Shown here: positions 50,288-63,153 of the stretch, piece after piece
Numbering within the stretch: the stretch's first letter is position 1
Layout: the number at the start of each line of letters is the position of its first letter
Assembly: GCA_902776475.1 (NCBI GenBank)
Contig: CACYQD010000009.1
Coordinates: 1 to 64,000, forward strand
Source: an uncultured Prevotellaceae bacterium
GTDB taxonomy: Bacteria; Bacteroidota; Bacteroidia; Bacteroidales; Bacteroidaceae
Reading direction: 5' to 3'
Length of the DNA stretch: 64,000 nucleotides
The notes under the pieces: generated by a model
What the model saw: only the letters and a program-made list of their open reading frames with translations
The model's database searches: none
What the model was told of the DNA's origin: nothing
Position numbers and translations under genes: made by a program

Positions 50288-52276
50288 ATGAAAAACGGAT
50301 TCTTTACCGTGGCTGCAGCTGTTCCGGCAGTGAGAGTGGCCGACAGCAATTACAATTTGCATCAGATCGAGAACCTCATCGCCCAGGCAGAGGGCAAGGG
50401 CGTGGAGGTGGTCGTCTTCCCCGAACTGTCCATCACGGGTTACACCTGCCAGGACTTGTTCGGACAATATCACCTGCTCGAAGAGTCGGAGATGGCAGTG
50501 CTCATGCTGCTCGACTTCACCCGGAAACTCGATATCATCAGCATCGTGGGCGTCCCCGTCATGGTGGACAACCTGTTGCTCAACTGCGCTGTCGTCATCC
50601 AGCAGGGGAACATCCTCGGCATCGTGCCCAAGACCTACCTGCCCAACTACAGCGAGTTCTACGAGAAAAGATGGTTTGCCTCCGCCCAGGACCTGCATCC
50701 CACCGAAATCCGTTTCGCCGGACAGCGCATCATGGTCTCCCCGGCACCACAGATTTTCCGTACGGCAGAGAACGTGCGCTTCGGCATCGAGATCTGTGAG
50801 GACGTGTGGGCTCCCACACCGCCCAGCAACCATCTCGCACTGGCCGGCGCAGATGTCATCTTCAATCTCTCGGCCTCCGATGAACTGATCGGCAAGCACG
50901 ACTATCTGAAGGCCTTGTTGGCACAGCAGAGCGCGCGCACCATCTCCGGCTATGTCTATGCCGGATGCGGTTTCGGCGAGAGTACACAGGATGTGGTCTA
51001 TGGCGGCAATGCCATGGTCTATGAGAACGGCAAATTGCTGGTGGAGGGCGAGCGTTTCTCCTTCGATCCCCAACTCGTCATCAGCCAGGTGGATGTGGAA
51101 TTGCTTCGCTCCGAACGGCGCTCCAACACGACTTTCGTCAATGCCCAGCGCCCGACAAGCGAGGAGAGAAGGGCTGGCGAGGAAAACTTCATCGACTGCC
51201 TCATGCCGATGTTCCGACAAGGTGACGAACTCGGACGGCAGCCATTACCCTTCCGCACCATCGACCCCCATCCTTTCATCCCCGCCGACAGTGAGATGGT
51301 GGCAAAATGCGAGGAAATCTTCAATATCCAGGTGGCCGGACTGGCCAAGCGACTGGTACATACCCATAGCCAGAAGGTGGTGATCGGCATCAGTGGCGGA
51401 CTCGACTCCACACTGGCCCTGCTCGTCTGCGTGAAGACCTTCGACAAACTGGGCTATGGCCGCAAGGGCATCATCGGAGTCACCATGCCGGGATTCGGAA
51501 CATCCGGGCGCACCTATCACAATGCCGTCAGTCTCATGGAGAGCCTGGGCATCACCATGATGGAAATCAGCATCGCCAAGGCGGTCACCCAACATTTCGA
51601 GGATATCGGCCATAACCCCGACAACCACGACGTGACGTATGAGAACAGCCAGGCCAGGGAACGCACCCAGATCCTGATGGATCTCAGCAACCGTCTCGGC
51701 GGACTGGTCGTCGGAACTGGCGACCTCTCCGAACTCGCCCTTGGATGGGCCACCTATAATGGCGACCACATGTCGATGTATGGTGTCAATGGCAGCGTGC
51801 CAAAAACCCTTGTCAGTTATCTCGTGAGGTATGTGGCCCTGAATGGGGTGGATGAGAAATCCAAGAAGACCCTGCTCGACATCGTCGATACGCCGATCAG
51901 TCCAGAACTGGTGCCCCTCGATCAGGAAGGCAATATCCAGCAGAAGACCGAGGATCTCGTCGGACCTTACGAACTCCATGACTTCTTCCTCTATTATTTC
52001 CTGCGCTTCGGTTTCAGGCCCGCCAAACTCTTCCTGTTGGCCAAGAGGGCTTTTGATGGCAGCAATCCCTCTGCCGGCCAGTATGATGACGAGACACTGA
52101 AAAAATGGCTCACCACCTTCATCCGTCGCTTCTTCAGTCAGCAGTTCAAGCGCTCCTGTCTGCCCGACGGTCCCAAAGTGGGGTCTGTCAGCCTTTCACC
52201 AAGGGGTGACTGGCGTATGCCAAGCGATGCCTCTTCCGCCACATGGCTGAAAGAATGCGAGACCTTGGGGGCGTAA
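50288..52276 (+). CDS. nadE: NAD(+) synthase, glutamine-hydrolysing
   Basis: NadE makes NAD from deamido-NAD, ATP and glutamine. The 662-residue form has an N-terminal nitrilase-type glutaminase ('VVVFPELSITGYTCQDLF' with catalytic Glu, the Lys in 'PKTYLPNYSEFYE', Cys in 'FGIEICEDVWAP') and a C-terminal synthetase with the PP-loop 'ISGGLDSTLALLVC'. This large bifunctional form is usual in Bacteroidetes. It ends the co-directional run from moxR. Two tRNA genes follow with their own promoter. Confidence 0.97.
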   Translation: MKNGFFTVAAAVPAVRVADSNYNLHQIENLIAQAEGKGVEVVVFPELSITGYTCQDLFGQYHLLEESEMAVLMLLDFTRKLDIISIVGVPVMVDNLLLNCAVVIQQGNILGIVPKTYLPNYSEFYEKRWFASAQDLHPTEIRFAGQRIMVSPAPQIFRTAENVRFGIEICEDVWAPTPPSNHLALAGADVIFNLSASDELIGKHDYLKALLAQQSARTISGYVYAGCGFGESTQDVVYGGNAMVYENGKLLVEGERFSFDPQLVISQVDVELLRSERRSNTTFVNAQRPTSEERRAGEENFIDCLMPMFRQGDELGRQPLPFRTIDPHPFIPADSEMVAKCEEIFNIQVAGLAKRLVHTHSQKVVIGISGGLDSTLALLVCVKTFDKLGYGRKGIIGVTMPGFGTSGRTYHNAVSLMESLGITMMEISIAKAVTQHFEDIGHNPDNHDVTYENSQARERTQILMDLSNRLGGLVVGTGDLSELALGWATYNGDHMSMYGVNGSVPKTLVSYLVRYVALNGVDEKSKKTLLDIVDTPISPELVPLDQEGNIQQKTEDLVGPYELHDFFLYYFLRFGFRPAKLFLLAKRAFDGSNPSAGQYDDETLKKWLTTFIRRFFSQQFKRSCLPDGPKVGSVSLSPRGDWRMPSDASSATWLKECETLGA

Positions 52277-52330
52277 AATGTGCAAAGGATTTCACAAAAT
52301 CACTTTTTTGGAAAAAAAAACATGAATTTC

Positions 52331-52361
52331 TTGCAAGATTACAAATAAAGCATTACCTTTG
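52331..52361 (+). promoter_or_regulatory. Promoter of the tRNA-Ser/tRNA-Glu unit
   Basis: TTG at 52331-52333, a 20-nt spacer and TACCTTTG at 52354-52361 match the Bacteroidetes consensus. The first tRNA begins 44 nt later. Confidence 0.85.
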
Positions 52362-52405
52362 CACCGCATTTAAGAGAAAATGCTGCGGTAAACGCCAACC
52401 GGTAA

Positions 52406-52492
52406 GGAAGTTTGGGTGAGTGGCTGAAACCAGCAGTTTGCTAAACTGCCGTACGGGTTACCGTACCGGGGGTTCGAATCCCCCAGCTTCCG
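52406..52492 (+). tRNA. tRNA-Ser (anticodon GCT)
   Basis: The acceptor arms GGAAGTT and AGCTTCC pair with one G-U, the anticodon stem GCAGT/ACTGC encloses loop TTGCTAA with anticodon GCT, and a long variable arm (GTACGGGTTACCGTAC) marks a class II serine tRNA. CCA is not encoded. It reads AGC and AGU. Confidence 0.97.
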
Positions 52493-52524
52493 CACACTTT
52501 TGAAATAAATACCAAATCAAATAT

Positions 52525-52599
52525 GGTGGATTCATCTAATGGTTAGGATACAAGATTCTCAATCTTGGCATAGGGGTTCGATTCCCCTATCCACTACCA
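52525..52599 (+). tRNA. tRNA-Glu (anticodon CTC), CCA encoded
   Basis: Acceptor arms GGTGGAT and ATCCACT pair with one G-U. The anticodon stem CAAGA/TCTTG encloses TTCTCAA with anticodon CTC, and the T arm AGGGG-TTCGATT-CCCCT is perfect. Discriminator A at 52596 is followed by CCA at 52597-52599. It reads GAG, and is 32 nt after the serine tRNA. Confidence 0.95.
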
Positions 52600-52600
52600 A

Positions 52601-52640
52601 AAGCACCTTGTAAGTCTTTGATTTACAAGGTGCTTTTTTT
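52601..52640 (+). terminator. Rho-independent terminator after the tRNA genes
   Basis: AAGCACCTTGTAA (52601-52613) pairs with TTACAAGGTGCTT (52623-52635), a 13-bp perfect stem, and a T run reaches 52640. Confidence 0.92.
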
Positions 52641-53276
52641 GGCTCGCCAAAGAAAAATGCGGTAGTATGATGAGGAATGGGCATCATCAATTCTCCAGCC
52701 ATAAGTTTGCTGTGTCTCCAGAACATGCGAGGGAATAGTTTGCTGTGTCTCCCAAGGGAAAAGGACAGATCTCAAAAAGGAAACTGCCCCTCTCCCTCAA
52801 GAAAGAGACGTCAACATCGTGGATGGAAAGAAAGTGATTGTGAGATAAATGCCTAATAGTCAATGCTGATTGAAAATACCCAATTTTAAACGGTACAAAA
52901 ACAGTGCAAACCTCAACAATGAAAAAAGGCCTTTTTCCATTGTTGAGGTGCAGCCTGTTTTCATACGAAGTATAACTTTTTATTACCCGATAATGGATTC
53001 TTTGCTGTCGCTTTGTTGAATTTTTTGACAATCATAAAGCGGTCGAGAAGCAACAAAGTTTAAGATTTGGTTAAGATGGTTTAAGTATAGCCTAAGTTTG
53101 AAAACTCTGCGAAATCTTGTTATTTAGCCACTTTTCGCAGAGTCATTTTATAATTGGGGCAATTGTGCCGTTTGCCAAGCCAGGCTTGTTACAAAATCTT
53201 ATTGTGGGTTTTCATCTGGAACGTGAGTAGTGGGGTAAGAAAACGTTCTCTTTACCTTATTTTGATGACAAATAAG
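52641..53276. other. Non-coding stretch with fragments of the dispersed repeats
   Basis: No gene is supported between the tRNA terminator and the next promoter. At 52701-52719 the sequence matches, inverted, the 19 nt at 38033-38051 (GGAGACACAGCAAACTTAT). The stretch 52781-52798 (AAACTGCCCCTCTCCCTC) is the inverted end of the long inverted-repeat element, and 52804-52822 (AGAGACGTCAACATCGTGG) is a partial palindrome of the 14455 family. A frame at 52687-53031 on the minus strand looks spurious. A hairpin ACTCTGCGAAA/TTTCGCAGAGT with an 18-nt loop lies at 53104-53143. Confidence 0.8.
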
Positions 53277-53305
53277 TTGTAGTTGCTGGAAATATTGTAA
53301 CTTTG
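53277..53305 (+). promoter_or_regulatory. Promoter of the TraB/GumN gene
   Basis: TTG at 53277-53279, an 18-nt spacer and TAACTTTG at 53298-53305 fit the consensus. The leader before ATG 53421 would be about 110 nt. Confidence 0.72.
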
Positions 53306-53420
53306 CTGCAAAGTTGTAAACAGAAGACGATATGGCGGTTAATCCTCTTTCACCATCAGCGAATCTAAGAGTTCTACCCGACTCGTGTCTTTTTCGTAAA
53401 TTAATAACAGAATTAAATCA

Positions 53421-54404
53421 ATGAAGAAAATCATCCTTTTTCTTACCCTCAGTTTTGTTACCCTGAACACATTGTCACAAAACAATTCTGGCAACTGCCC
53501 CGGCTGGCTTTGGGCTGTCAGTGGCAACGGACTTGCGCAGAAATCCTACCTCTTCGGCACATGCCATGGCGACGGGCACAACTTTACGAAGGAGGAATTG
53601 CTTGGCATACCTGGTATTGAGAACGCGCTGAAGGAGGTGAAAGTCGTTCTTTTTGAAGGAGGTATGAATGCGGAAACGACCAAAGCTGATTCTACTGAAT
53701 TTGTTGCAGAAATTGAGAAATTGAAAAATTTTCTCAAAAATCCCGGCCCAGAATACATGATGCCGGAAGGAACCTACTATAAACCGTTGTTCGATAGCAT
53801 TGCTCACTTTAATGAAGTAAACAAGTTTCTTTACTACAAGATGAAGGATCCTGAGTATTGGAAAAAGAATCCACGCTACTGGTTAGGTCGCATACGTCTC
53901 TATATCGGCTTTATTTGGAAACGAGGTACTCCTGTAGATGTCGTCTTGAAACAAGAAACAGACAATCGCGGCATCGAGGCAAGATATGTGGAGAAACGCG
54001 ATTCTTTACATGGTATGATTCTCTCAAATTTTACAGACACAGAAGTAATCGACACTCTGCCGATAAAGAAACAGGCCGACATGCTCTATTCAATTGTACA
54101 CTACATTATAAACAGTGACAGCCTGTCTAGTTGGTATAAGCAGTTTGCCAATGTGTATCTTGAGAACGACACCTGTAAGATGGAAAGTTTCTTAAGGGAA
54201 GCTGGTTTTGTTCCAGGCACGGAAACTGAGGGCACTCAGAAGAAGATCATATACGACCGTAACGTGGAATGGATTCCCGTCATCAAGAGAAACTTTTCTG
54301 AGGTGCCCTGCATAGTAGCCGTCGGATGCCGCCATTTGCTTGGCAGCGAATCGCTGATAGCCATGCTAAGGCGTGAAGGCTATACGGTCGAAGCGGTGAA
54401 ATAA
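53421..54404 (+). CDS. TraB/GumN family protein
   Basis: The 327-residue protein has a signal peptide (MKKIILFLTLSFVTLNTLSQ) and the TraB/GumN fold: 'SYLFGTCHGDGHNF' near the N-terminus, 'VLFEGGMN' and the C-terminal 'IVAVGCRHLLGSESLIAMLR'. The family includes the erythrocyte-type TIKI metalloproteases, and the GTxH and GxxHL-like motifs fit metal ligands, although function in bacteria is not settled. It is transcribed alone from its own promoter, with atypical lower GC content than the adjacent housekeeping genes. Confidence 0.9.
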   Translation: MKKIILFLTLSFVTLNTLSQNNSGNCPGWLWAVSGNGLAQKSYLFGTCHGDGHNFTKEELLGIPGIENALKEVKVVLFEGGMNAETTKADSTEFVAEIEKLKNFLKNPGPEYMMPEGTYYKPLFDSIAHFNEVNKFLYYKMKDPEYWKKNPRYWLGRIRLYIGFIWKRGTPVDVVLKQETDNRGIEARYVEKRDSLHGMILSNFTDTEVIDTLPIKKQADMLYSIVHYIINSDSLSSWYKQFANVYLENDTCKMESFLREAGFVPGTETEGTQKKIIYDRNVEWIPVIKRNFSEVPCIVAVGCRHLLGSESLIAMLRREGYTVEAVK

Positions 54405-54733
54405 TACAAATGTTTTTCATGACCTTTAATGACACCGTCGCAAAACGTATTTATATTCTTGTGGAATGAATTGAAAGCCAAGTTCATGAACATCGTCATC
54501 TACGACAAGGATGGGAGGCGCATCAATGAAGTTTATGGTGAATTGGGTCGATAATAAGATAATTGTTGTGCCATTTTTCTGATGAATACTGCCTATGTCC
54601 AATTCATATCCGTGAAAAATTGTATATCTTGATCAAGCCATCATAATATGATTTACGTCGTTTCCTTGATTACCCCCAACAGATCCTTTTTTCTCATTAC
54701 ATTGTTTTTAAGGTTTATTTTCATGTCCTTTCA
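54405..54733. other. Gap holding a short possible ORF (54429-54554)
   Basis: The only open frame seen is ATG 54429 to TAA 54554 on the plus strand, 41 codons, with a C-terminal 'NIVIYDKDGRRINEVYGELG'. It could be a small protein or the remnant of a larger gene. The rest of the gap shows no promoter match or strong hairpin. Confidence 0.35.
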
Positions 54734-55558
54734 CTATTTCTTCTGGTCTTTGATTTCGTGAACGAACGTGGCTTTGTTGGTCTCAGCATTGTAAAAGATA
54801 TAGCCGTCCAAGGCGGTGCTGAGCACTGCTGTATCCGTCATATCCCCATGATAGAGCAAGAAGTTGCAAATATCAGTTGGCGTGATATACGGATTGTCTT
54901 TCAGATGAGAATGGAATGCGGTCTCGCCTTCATTGGAGATGGGTATGAACGAACGATGATACCGCCGGAATGCTTTTATGTTGCAGTCATTGTCGAAGTC
55001 AAAGCTGAAGTCATTGCCGAAAGGGATGATGCCGGTACGCTCCACGCCTTGCAGTATGTACATACGGGTGGTATTGGCATCGATACGGACGAAGTCAAAG
55101 TTCGGACGGCCATAGTCAGGGTTGTAACGCAGGCTGTCGCCGTATTGCTCAATGGCATTTTTAAGCATGAGTTTTTTCTTTTCCAATATTCCTCTTTCAT
55201 TTTCCGAAATGGGTCGCGAATCGTAGGAGACGGTTTGTTTCTTGTTGTTGAGGTCGTATCGGAATTCGAAAATACAGTTTTTCTGCTCCTTGTCCATAAA
55301 AACGACACTCCACGTATTGTTTGTAGGTTGCCATATAAAACTGTTTCCAATCTCATCAACACGGTAATGGGCCAGCAAGGAGTCGGATGACACCCAGTTG
55401 ACATACTCGGCGACGTACAGGTTATATCCTTCGGTACAGATGCTGTCTAGTGCGTCTGTTATCACCCCGGCTTTTTCTATCATCTCCTTTGTCGGACCCT
55501 GTGCCCATCCCGTGCTTACTGCAAGGAATAGAAGTACGAATAGTATAGATCTTTTCAT
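54734..55558 (-). CDS. Hypothetical exported protein
   Basis: The 274-residue protein has a signal peptide (MKRSILFVLLFLAVSTGWAQ) and no recognisable domain. ATG 55558 is preferred because the longer frame from 55609 places 17 polar residues before the signal. Visible features are a central lysine-rich helix ('EKKKLMLKNAIEQYGDSL') and aromatic beta-like stretches ('TTRMYILQGVERTGIIPFG'). It is convergent with the TraB/GumN gene and probably periplasmic. I do not recognise the family. Confidence 0.7.
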   Translation of the reverse strand: MKRSILFVLLFLAVSTGWAQGPTKEMIEKAGVITDALDSICTEGYNLYVAEYVNWVSSDSLLAHYRVDEIGNSFIWQPTNNTWSVVFMDKEQKNCIFEFRYDLNNKKQTVSYDSRPISENERGILEKKKLMLKNAIEQYGDSLRYNPDYGRPNFDFVRIDANTTRMYILQGVERTGIIPFGNDFSFDFDNDCNIKAFRRYHRSFIPISNEGETAFHSHLKDNPYITPTDICNFLLYHGDMTDTAVLSTALDGYIFYNAETNKATFVHEIKDQKK

Positions 55559-55956
55559 AGTCATTGATGTCCTAATTGATTCTATCATACAACGGAATAA
55601 TATATTCACGTATTATTGCAATAATAAAACTACCAAGTCCTACTAGCCCTGTTAACTCGTTCAAATACCCTGCAAAAATAGGAAATCTATTTCAAATTGA
55701 AAAAACTATTAATCATTATTTTACTTATACCATATTTATGGTATGCAGAATGCCCCCTAAGTGGGATTGTGGGAAAGTAAAAACCACAGTAACTTTACAC
55801 CGTCGAAATGACAAAAATGACAAATACAGAAATATAAGGGAATTATTGTTATGAAAAAATGAACAAACGAATGCTTAACCATTCAATGAACGTTAGTATG
55901 GGAAGGATGCATGAGTGTTTGGACGCCAGACACATCAAAAAATGAAAAAAAATCAT
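55559..55956. other. Intergenic region, nothing firm
   Basis: A minus-strand -7-like box (TATTTTTG on that strand, 55673-55680) could serve the 54734-55558 gene. A weak plus-strand box TAACTTTA occurs at about 55786-55793, and a 28-codon frame starts at ATG 55861. Neither is well supported. The stretch is AT-rich. Confidence 0.4.
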
Positions 55957-55964
55957 TATCTTTG
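55957..55964 (+). promoter_or_regulatory. -7 box almost touching the symporter start codon
   Basis: TATCTTTG at 55957-55964 is an exact TAnnTTTG; the ATG at 55970 is only 5 nt after it, so the transcript should be leaderless or nearly so. No proper -33 element is seen. Confidence 0.7.
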
Positions 55965-55969
55965 CAGCG

Positions 55970-57181
55970 ATGAAGAGAACACTGATTTGGATTGGTGCAC
56001 TCGTAGTGGGTGCAGTGTTGGGGCTGTTGGGACTTGGATGGCTCAACGACGTGATGAACTTCGTGGCAACGGTATATACGCGGTTGTTCCAGTTACTCGC
56101 CGTTCCCACGATTGTGCTGGCCGTCATCACCACCTTCGCCACCTTCGGCTCAAAGGGTTCAGGCCGCATTTTTGGCCGCACGCTCATCTATACACTGCTC
56201 ACTACTTTCGCCGCTGCTGCCGTAGGAGCGGTGCTGTTCATGCTGATCGCTCCAGGCAATTTAGACCTCTCCAACCTCTCCTTGGACAAGACCATAGGCG
56301 CGCCTGCCCCCCAGGGCGATTTAGAGGACGTTTCTTATTATTCCCACGTCATCAGCATCATCCCCAACAACATCGTCCGTCCTTTCCTCGAAGGCAATGT
56401 GCTCTCGTTGCTCTTGCTGGCTTTTGCCGTAGGCATCGGACTATCGAAGTTGCCCGACAGCGAAAACAAAGCTGTCGTGACAAAGGGGCTGTTGGGGTTG
56501 CAGGAATTGCTCTTCCTGCTCATCCGCGGGCTCATCTGGGCGCTGCCGTTGGGCATAGTGGCTTTCTCGGCCCAGTTGTCGGCGCAAGTGTCGGCAGGTG
56601 TGATGGCCGACAGCATTGGCAAGTATGTGCTCGTGGTGCTGGGTGGCAATGTTGTCCAGTTCTTCGTCGTCCTGCCCTTGTTCCTCTTTGCCCGGGGACT
56701 CAATCCCATTCATGTTTTGGGCAAGATGATGCCCGCCGTGCTGATGGCGCTGTTCACCAAGAGCAGCGCTGCAACTCTGCCCGTCACGATGGAGACAGCC
56801 GAAGGGCGTTTGGGCGTCAGCAAGAAGATTGCACGTTTCGTGCTCCCCATCTGCACCACCATCAACATGAATGGTTGCGCAGCCTTCATCCTTGTCACCT
56901 CGCTTTTTGTGATGCAGAACGGGGGCACACCCCTCACGTGGAGCACCATCCTCCTGTGGATTTTCATCTCCGTCATTTCCGCCGTCGGCAACGCCGGTGT
57001 GCCTATGGGATGCTATTTCCTCACCCTCTCGCTGATGTCGGGCATCGGCGCCCCCATCACCATCCTGGGCATCATCTTGCCCATTTACACCATCATCGAT
57101 ATGGTGGAGACCGCAGAAAACGTATGGTCGGATTCGTGTGTGGCCGCGATGGTTGACAAGGATCTCGGGGTTTCTGTGTAG
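55970..57181 (+). CDS. Dicarboxylate/amino acid:cation symporter (DAACS)
   Basis: The 403-residue inner-membrane transporter belongs to the sodium/proton-coupled glutamate/dicarboxylate family. Signatures are 'FTKSSAATLPVTMETAEGRL' (the serine-rich HP1 hairpin), 'CTTINMNGCAAFILV' (the NMDGT-like motif of TM7) and 'AVGNAGVPMGCYFLTL' (HP2). It has eight helices and two hairpins. The ATG at 55970 is chosen since it fits the -7 box and the family N-terminus; an overlapping frame from 55915 in another phase is a shadow. The substrate (glutamate, aspartate, serine or dicarboxylate) is not certain. Confidence 0.93.
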   Translation: MKRTLIWIGALVVGAVLGLLGLGWLNDVMNFVATVYTRLFQLLAVPTIVLAVITTFATFGSKGSGRIFGRTLIYTLLTTFAAAAVGAVLFMLIAPGNLDLSNLSLDKTIGAPAPQGDLEDVSYYSHVISIIPNNIVRPFLEGNVLSLLLLAFAVGIGLSKLPDSENKAVVTKGLLGLQELLFLLIRGLIWALPLGIVAFSAQLSAQVSAGVMADSIGKYVLVVLGGNVVQFFVVLPLFLFARGLNPIHVLGKMMPAVLMALFTKSSAATLPVTMETAEGRLGVSKKIARFVLPICTTINMNGCAAFILVTSLFVMQNGGTPLTWSTILLWIFISVISAVGNAGVPMGCYFLTLSLMSGIGAPITILGIILPIYTIIDMVETAENVWSDSCVAAMVDKDLGVSV

Positions 57182-57243
57182 AGAAGTGTGCCAAATCAAA
57201 ATGACTCAACTCAAGTTGAAAGGTGTATTGGCATATGTCTAAA

Positions 57244-57286
57244 CTCCCAATCTCCCAATCTCCTAAACTCCCAAAAGTTGAGCAAA
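57244..57286 (+). repeat. Dispersed CCCAATCTCCTAAACTCCC repeat, copy A
   Basis: The 28 nt at 57254-57281 are identical to 62954-62981. The repeat is built of short units of CTCCCAA and CTCCTAAA and ends AAAAGTTGA. It lies in the gap between the symporter and the AEC transporter. Confidence 0.85.
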
Positions 57287-57344
57287 TGCGTGGTTTGAGT
57301 CAAAAGATATTCACAAAAGTCTCCGTTGTTTCGCAAAAAATGCC

Positions 57345-57352
57345 TACTTTTG
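57345..57352 (+). promoter_or_regulatory. -7 box of the AEC transporter gene
   Basis: TACTTTTG matches TAnnTTTG and lies 25 nt before the TTG start codon at 57377. A TTG at 57326-57328 gives a 16-nt spacer, slightly short. Confidence 0.6.
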
Positions 57353-57376
57353 CGGCCGATTTAGAGGTTTTGTATT

Positions 57377-58285
57377 TTGGCTAACATCAATATCATGCTG
57401 ATACTCCTTGCCATCGTCGTCGTGGGTTACGTGGCGGGCAAGCTGGAATATATGGGGGGAGACTTTGACCGCCGCCTCTCCAATATCATCATCGACTTCA
57501 CTTGTCCTGCGCTCATCTTGTCATCGACGATGGGAGGGACGCTTCCCGACCGCGGGCTTATCTTGCCGCTGTTGGGCATCAGTCTGCTCACGTACTTGCT
57601 GCTTACTGCCGTGGCATTCGGACTGCCGAAATTCATTACTAAGAAGAGCGAATATCATGGACCAGTGGGGTTTGCCCTGATGTTCGGCAACGTAGGCTTT
57701 ATCGGATATCCTATCGTCGGCGCTCTCTTCGGTCATCAGGCGGTGTTCTATGCGGCTATCCTCAATGTGATCAACACCCTTGCTGTTTTTACAATAGGTG
57801 TCATGTTGATCAACGGTGAGAGACAACGATTGGCGTTTCAACCCAAAATCCTGATGAGTTCACCGATGATGGCCGCTTATCTGGCTATCCTGATTGTGGC
57901 TTTGGGTTTGGACAATATCCCGGATATCATCAGCCAACCCATCACCATGATCGGCAACATCACCGTGCCTGGAGCACTGCTGATCATCGGTTCGTCGATG
58001 TCGAGGCTTTCCTGGCGCACGATGCTGGGCTCCAGGGTGGTATATGTCACCACAGCCTTCCGGCTTCTCATTTTGCCGCTCATTATCTACGTTCTTTTCC
58101 GCGCTGTGGGCTTTGATCCCATGGTGGTCAATCTCAATACCATCATTATTGCCATGCCTGTGGCAACCTATGGCACCATCCTCTGTCTGCGATATGGAAA
58201 AGACTCCACACTCATCACAGAAATCACATTCATCAGCACGCTGCTCTCTGTGTTGACCATCCCTTTGGTGGCACAGCTGCTATAG
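57377..58285 (+). CDS. AEC family transporter
   Basis: The 302-residue membrane protein has about ten helices in the auxin efflux carrier/bile-acid-like fold ('FTCPALILSSTMGGTLPDRG', 'LMFGNVGFIGYPIVGALFG', 'MPVATYGTILCLRYGKD'). Such proteins export or import organic acids such as malate. The first in-frame start is TTG 57377 (MANINIMLILLAI); ATG 57395 is the next option and would shorten the first helix. It follows the DAACS gene by 195 nt and has its own promoter. Confidence 0.88.
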   Translation: MANINIMLILLAIVVVGYVAGKLEYMGGDFDRRLSNIIIDFTCPALILSSTMGGTLPDRGLILPLLGISLLTYLLLTAVAFGLPKFITKKSEYHGPVGFALMFGNVGFIGYPIVGALFGHQAVFYAAILNVINTLAVFTIGVMLINGERQRLAFQPKILMSSPMMAAYLAILIVALGLDNIPDIISQPITMIGNITVPGALLIIGSSMSRLSWRTMLGSRVVYVTTAFRLLILPLIIYVLFRAVGFDPMVVNLNTIIIAMPVATYGTILCLRYGKDSTLITEITFISTLLSVLTIPLVAQLL

Positions 58286-58421
58286 TTCGGCTTCCCGACT
58301 GCGGAAATGGTCAATGTGCAGTTGTTGAAAAAAAGTAACTTGCTTTTTGTTGAATGTAACTATATGGATGTATGGCCATGAAATAATTCGAAATATCCTT
58401 CTGATGTCGGAATATTTTGAA

Positions 58422-58429
58422 TAACTTTG
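58422..58429 (+). promoter_or_regulatory. -7 box of the GH2 gene
   Basis: TAACTTTG matches the consensus and lies about 120 nt before the ATG at 58549. No -33 element is evident. Confidence 0.6.
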
Positions 58430-58533
58430 CACTTGAGAACATTGATGTGATTTGCGAATCCATGTTTTTGCCAAAACGATTCTTTTTCTTGACATCCGCA
58501 AGAAATGCGTTCTCATCATCATTTAGATTCTAG

Positions 58534-62319
<3,786 letters not shown>

Positions 62320-62394
62320 CCACAAAAGCAAGACTGTATTTCAAACATTATATTATCAACAAAAAAGCGTATTAAAAAAATTACACTTCTAACC

Positions 62395-62876
62395 ATGCTG
62401 TTCGCACTTTTCGGTGTGATGACACCTCCTGCCTCAGCCCAGGTGGAGAAGTGGTACACAGCAGATGGCAAATTCCTGGTCAACACCCTTGCAGGTCTGC
62501 AGGATTTCACCTCTTTGATGTCAGCATCAATGGTGAGACGCTGAATCCCCAGAAAATGTTCTATACCGTATGGGTGGAGAAGGACGGACAGCAGTCTCCT
62601 TATGTCTTCAAGGCCGACATGTATTGGGCAATAGAGGAGGATGCGACGGAAGTTCCTTACAGTTTCAACTACGGTTCTTGGGACGGCAACCATAACATCT
62701 ACTTCCAGGATGGCGTAGAGGAGTGCGCCACATGGACGAAGGTCGGTATCCAGAGTATATATTATGGTGGCGGTGAGTGCAACAAGTCTTCCGTGATTTG
62801 GGTGGATACTCCAGCCGGCATCGCAGATATCGAGTCAGATGTCAAAGCTAAGGAGTTTAGGAGTGCGGTAGTATAG
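62395..62876 (+). pseudogene. Frameshifted remnant of a secreted protein gene
   Basis: From ATG 62395 the frame gives a signal-like start (MLFALFGVMTPPASAQ) and 'EKWYTADGKFLVNTLAGLQ', then stops at 62544. A second frame continues the same protein, 'GFHLFDVSINGETLNPQKMF' and 'SPYVFKADMYWAIEEDATEV', to 62876. The frames overlap and differ by one base, so an insertion (or a two-base loss) between them is likely. Both frames have secreted-protein composition, but the family is not recognised and no start codon with a good N-terminus is certain. The last codons lie in the dispersed repeat at 62851. Confidence 0.55.
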
Positions 62877-62986
62877 GAGTTTAGACATTACTCTCGCTCA
62901 ATCGAACTATTGTCCAAACTCCCAATCTCCTAAACTCCCAAACTCCCCAAATACCCAATCTCCTAAACTCCCAAAAGTTGAACAAA
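62851..62986 (+). repeat. Dispersed CTCCTAAACTCCC repeat, copy B with inverted part
   Basis: AGGAGTTTAGGAG (62851-62863) and a second GGAGTTTAG are inverted relative to several CTCCTAAACTCC units at 62916-62975. The segment 62954-62981 is identical to 57254-57281. The repeat runs from the end of the broken secreted-protein gene to shortly before the next promoter. Confidence 0.82.
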
Positions 62987-63103
62987 ACTTGTTTCACGAC
63001 ACTTTTGGGGTCTGAATTGAGGGTTTGTCGCATTTTGGTGGAACTGTCGTACGTTTTTCGACAAAATATCGCCCAAATACTTTCTTACCTTCCCAATCCG
63101 TTG

Positions 63104-63111
63104 TAATTTTG
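63104..63111 (+). promoter_or_regulatory. -7 box of the DUF4468 gene
   Basis: TAATTTTG matches TAnnTTTG and lies 42 nt before ATG 63154. The longer frame from 63025 would start upstream of this box, so the shorter start is preferred. Confidence 0.65.
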
Positions 63112-63153
63112 CATCGTCAATCAAGAAAACAACAAAAAGAAAAAAATAAGAAA

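Noticed and set aside
52687..53031. Minus-strand frame of 114 codons
   Set aside because: It lies in a repeat-rich gap, has no recognisable motif, and includes pieces of the inverted-repeat families.
55915..57156. 413-codon frame over the symporter gene
   Set aside because: Composition is His/Arg-rich and it overlaps the DAACS gene in a different phase.
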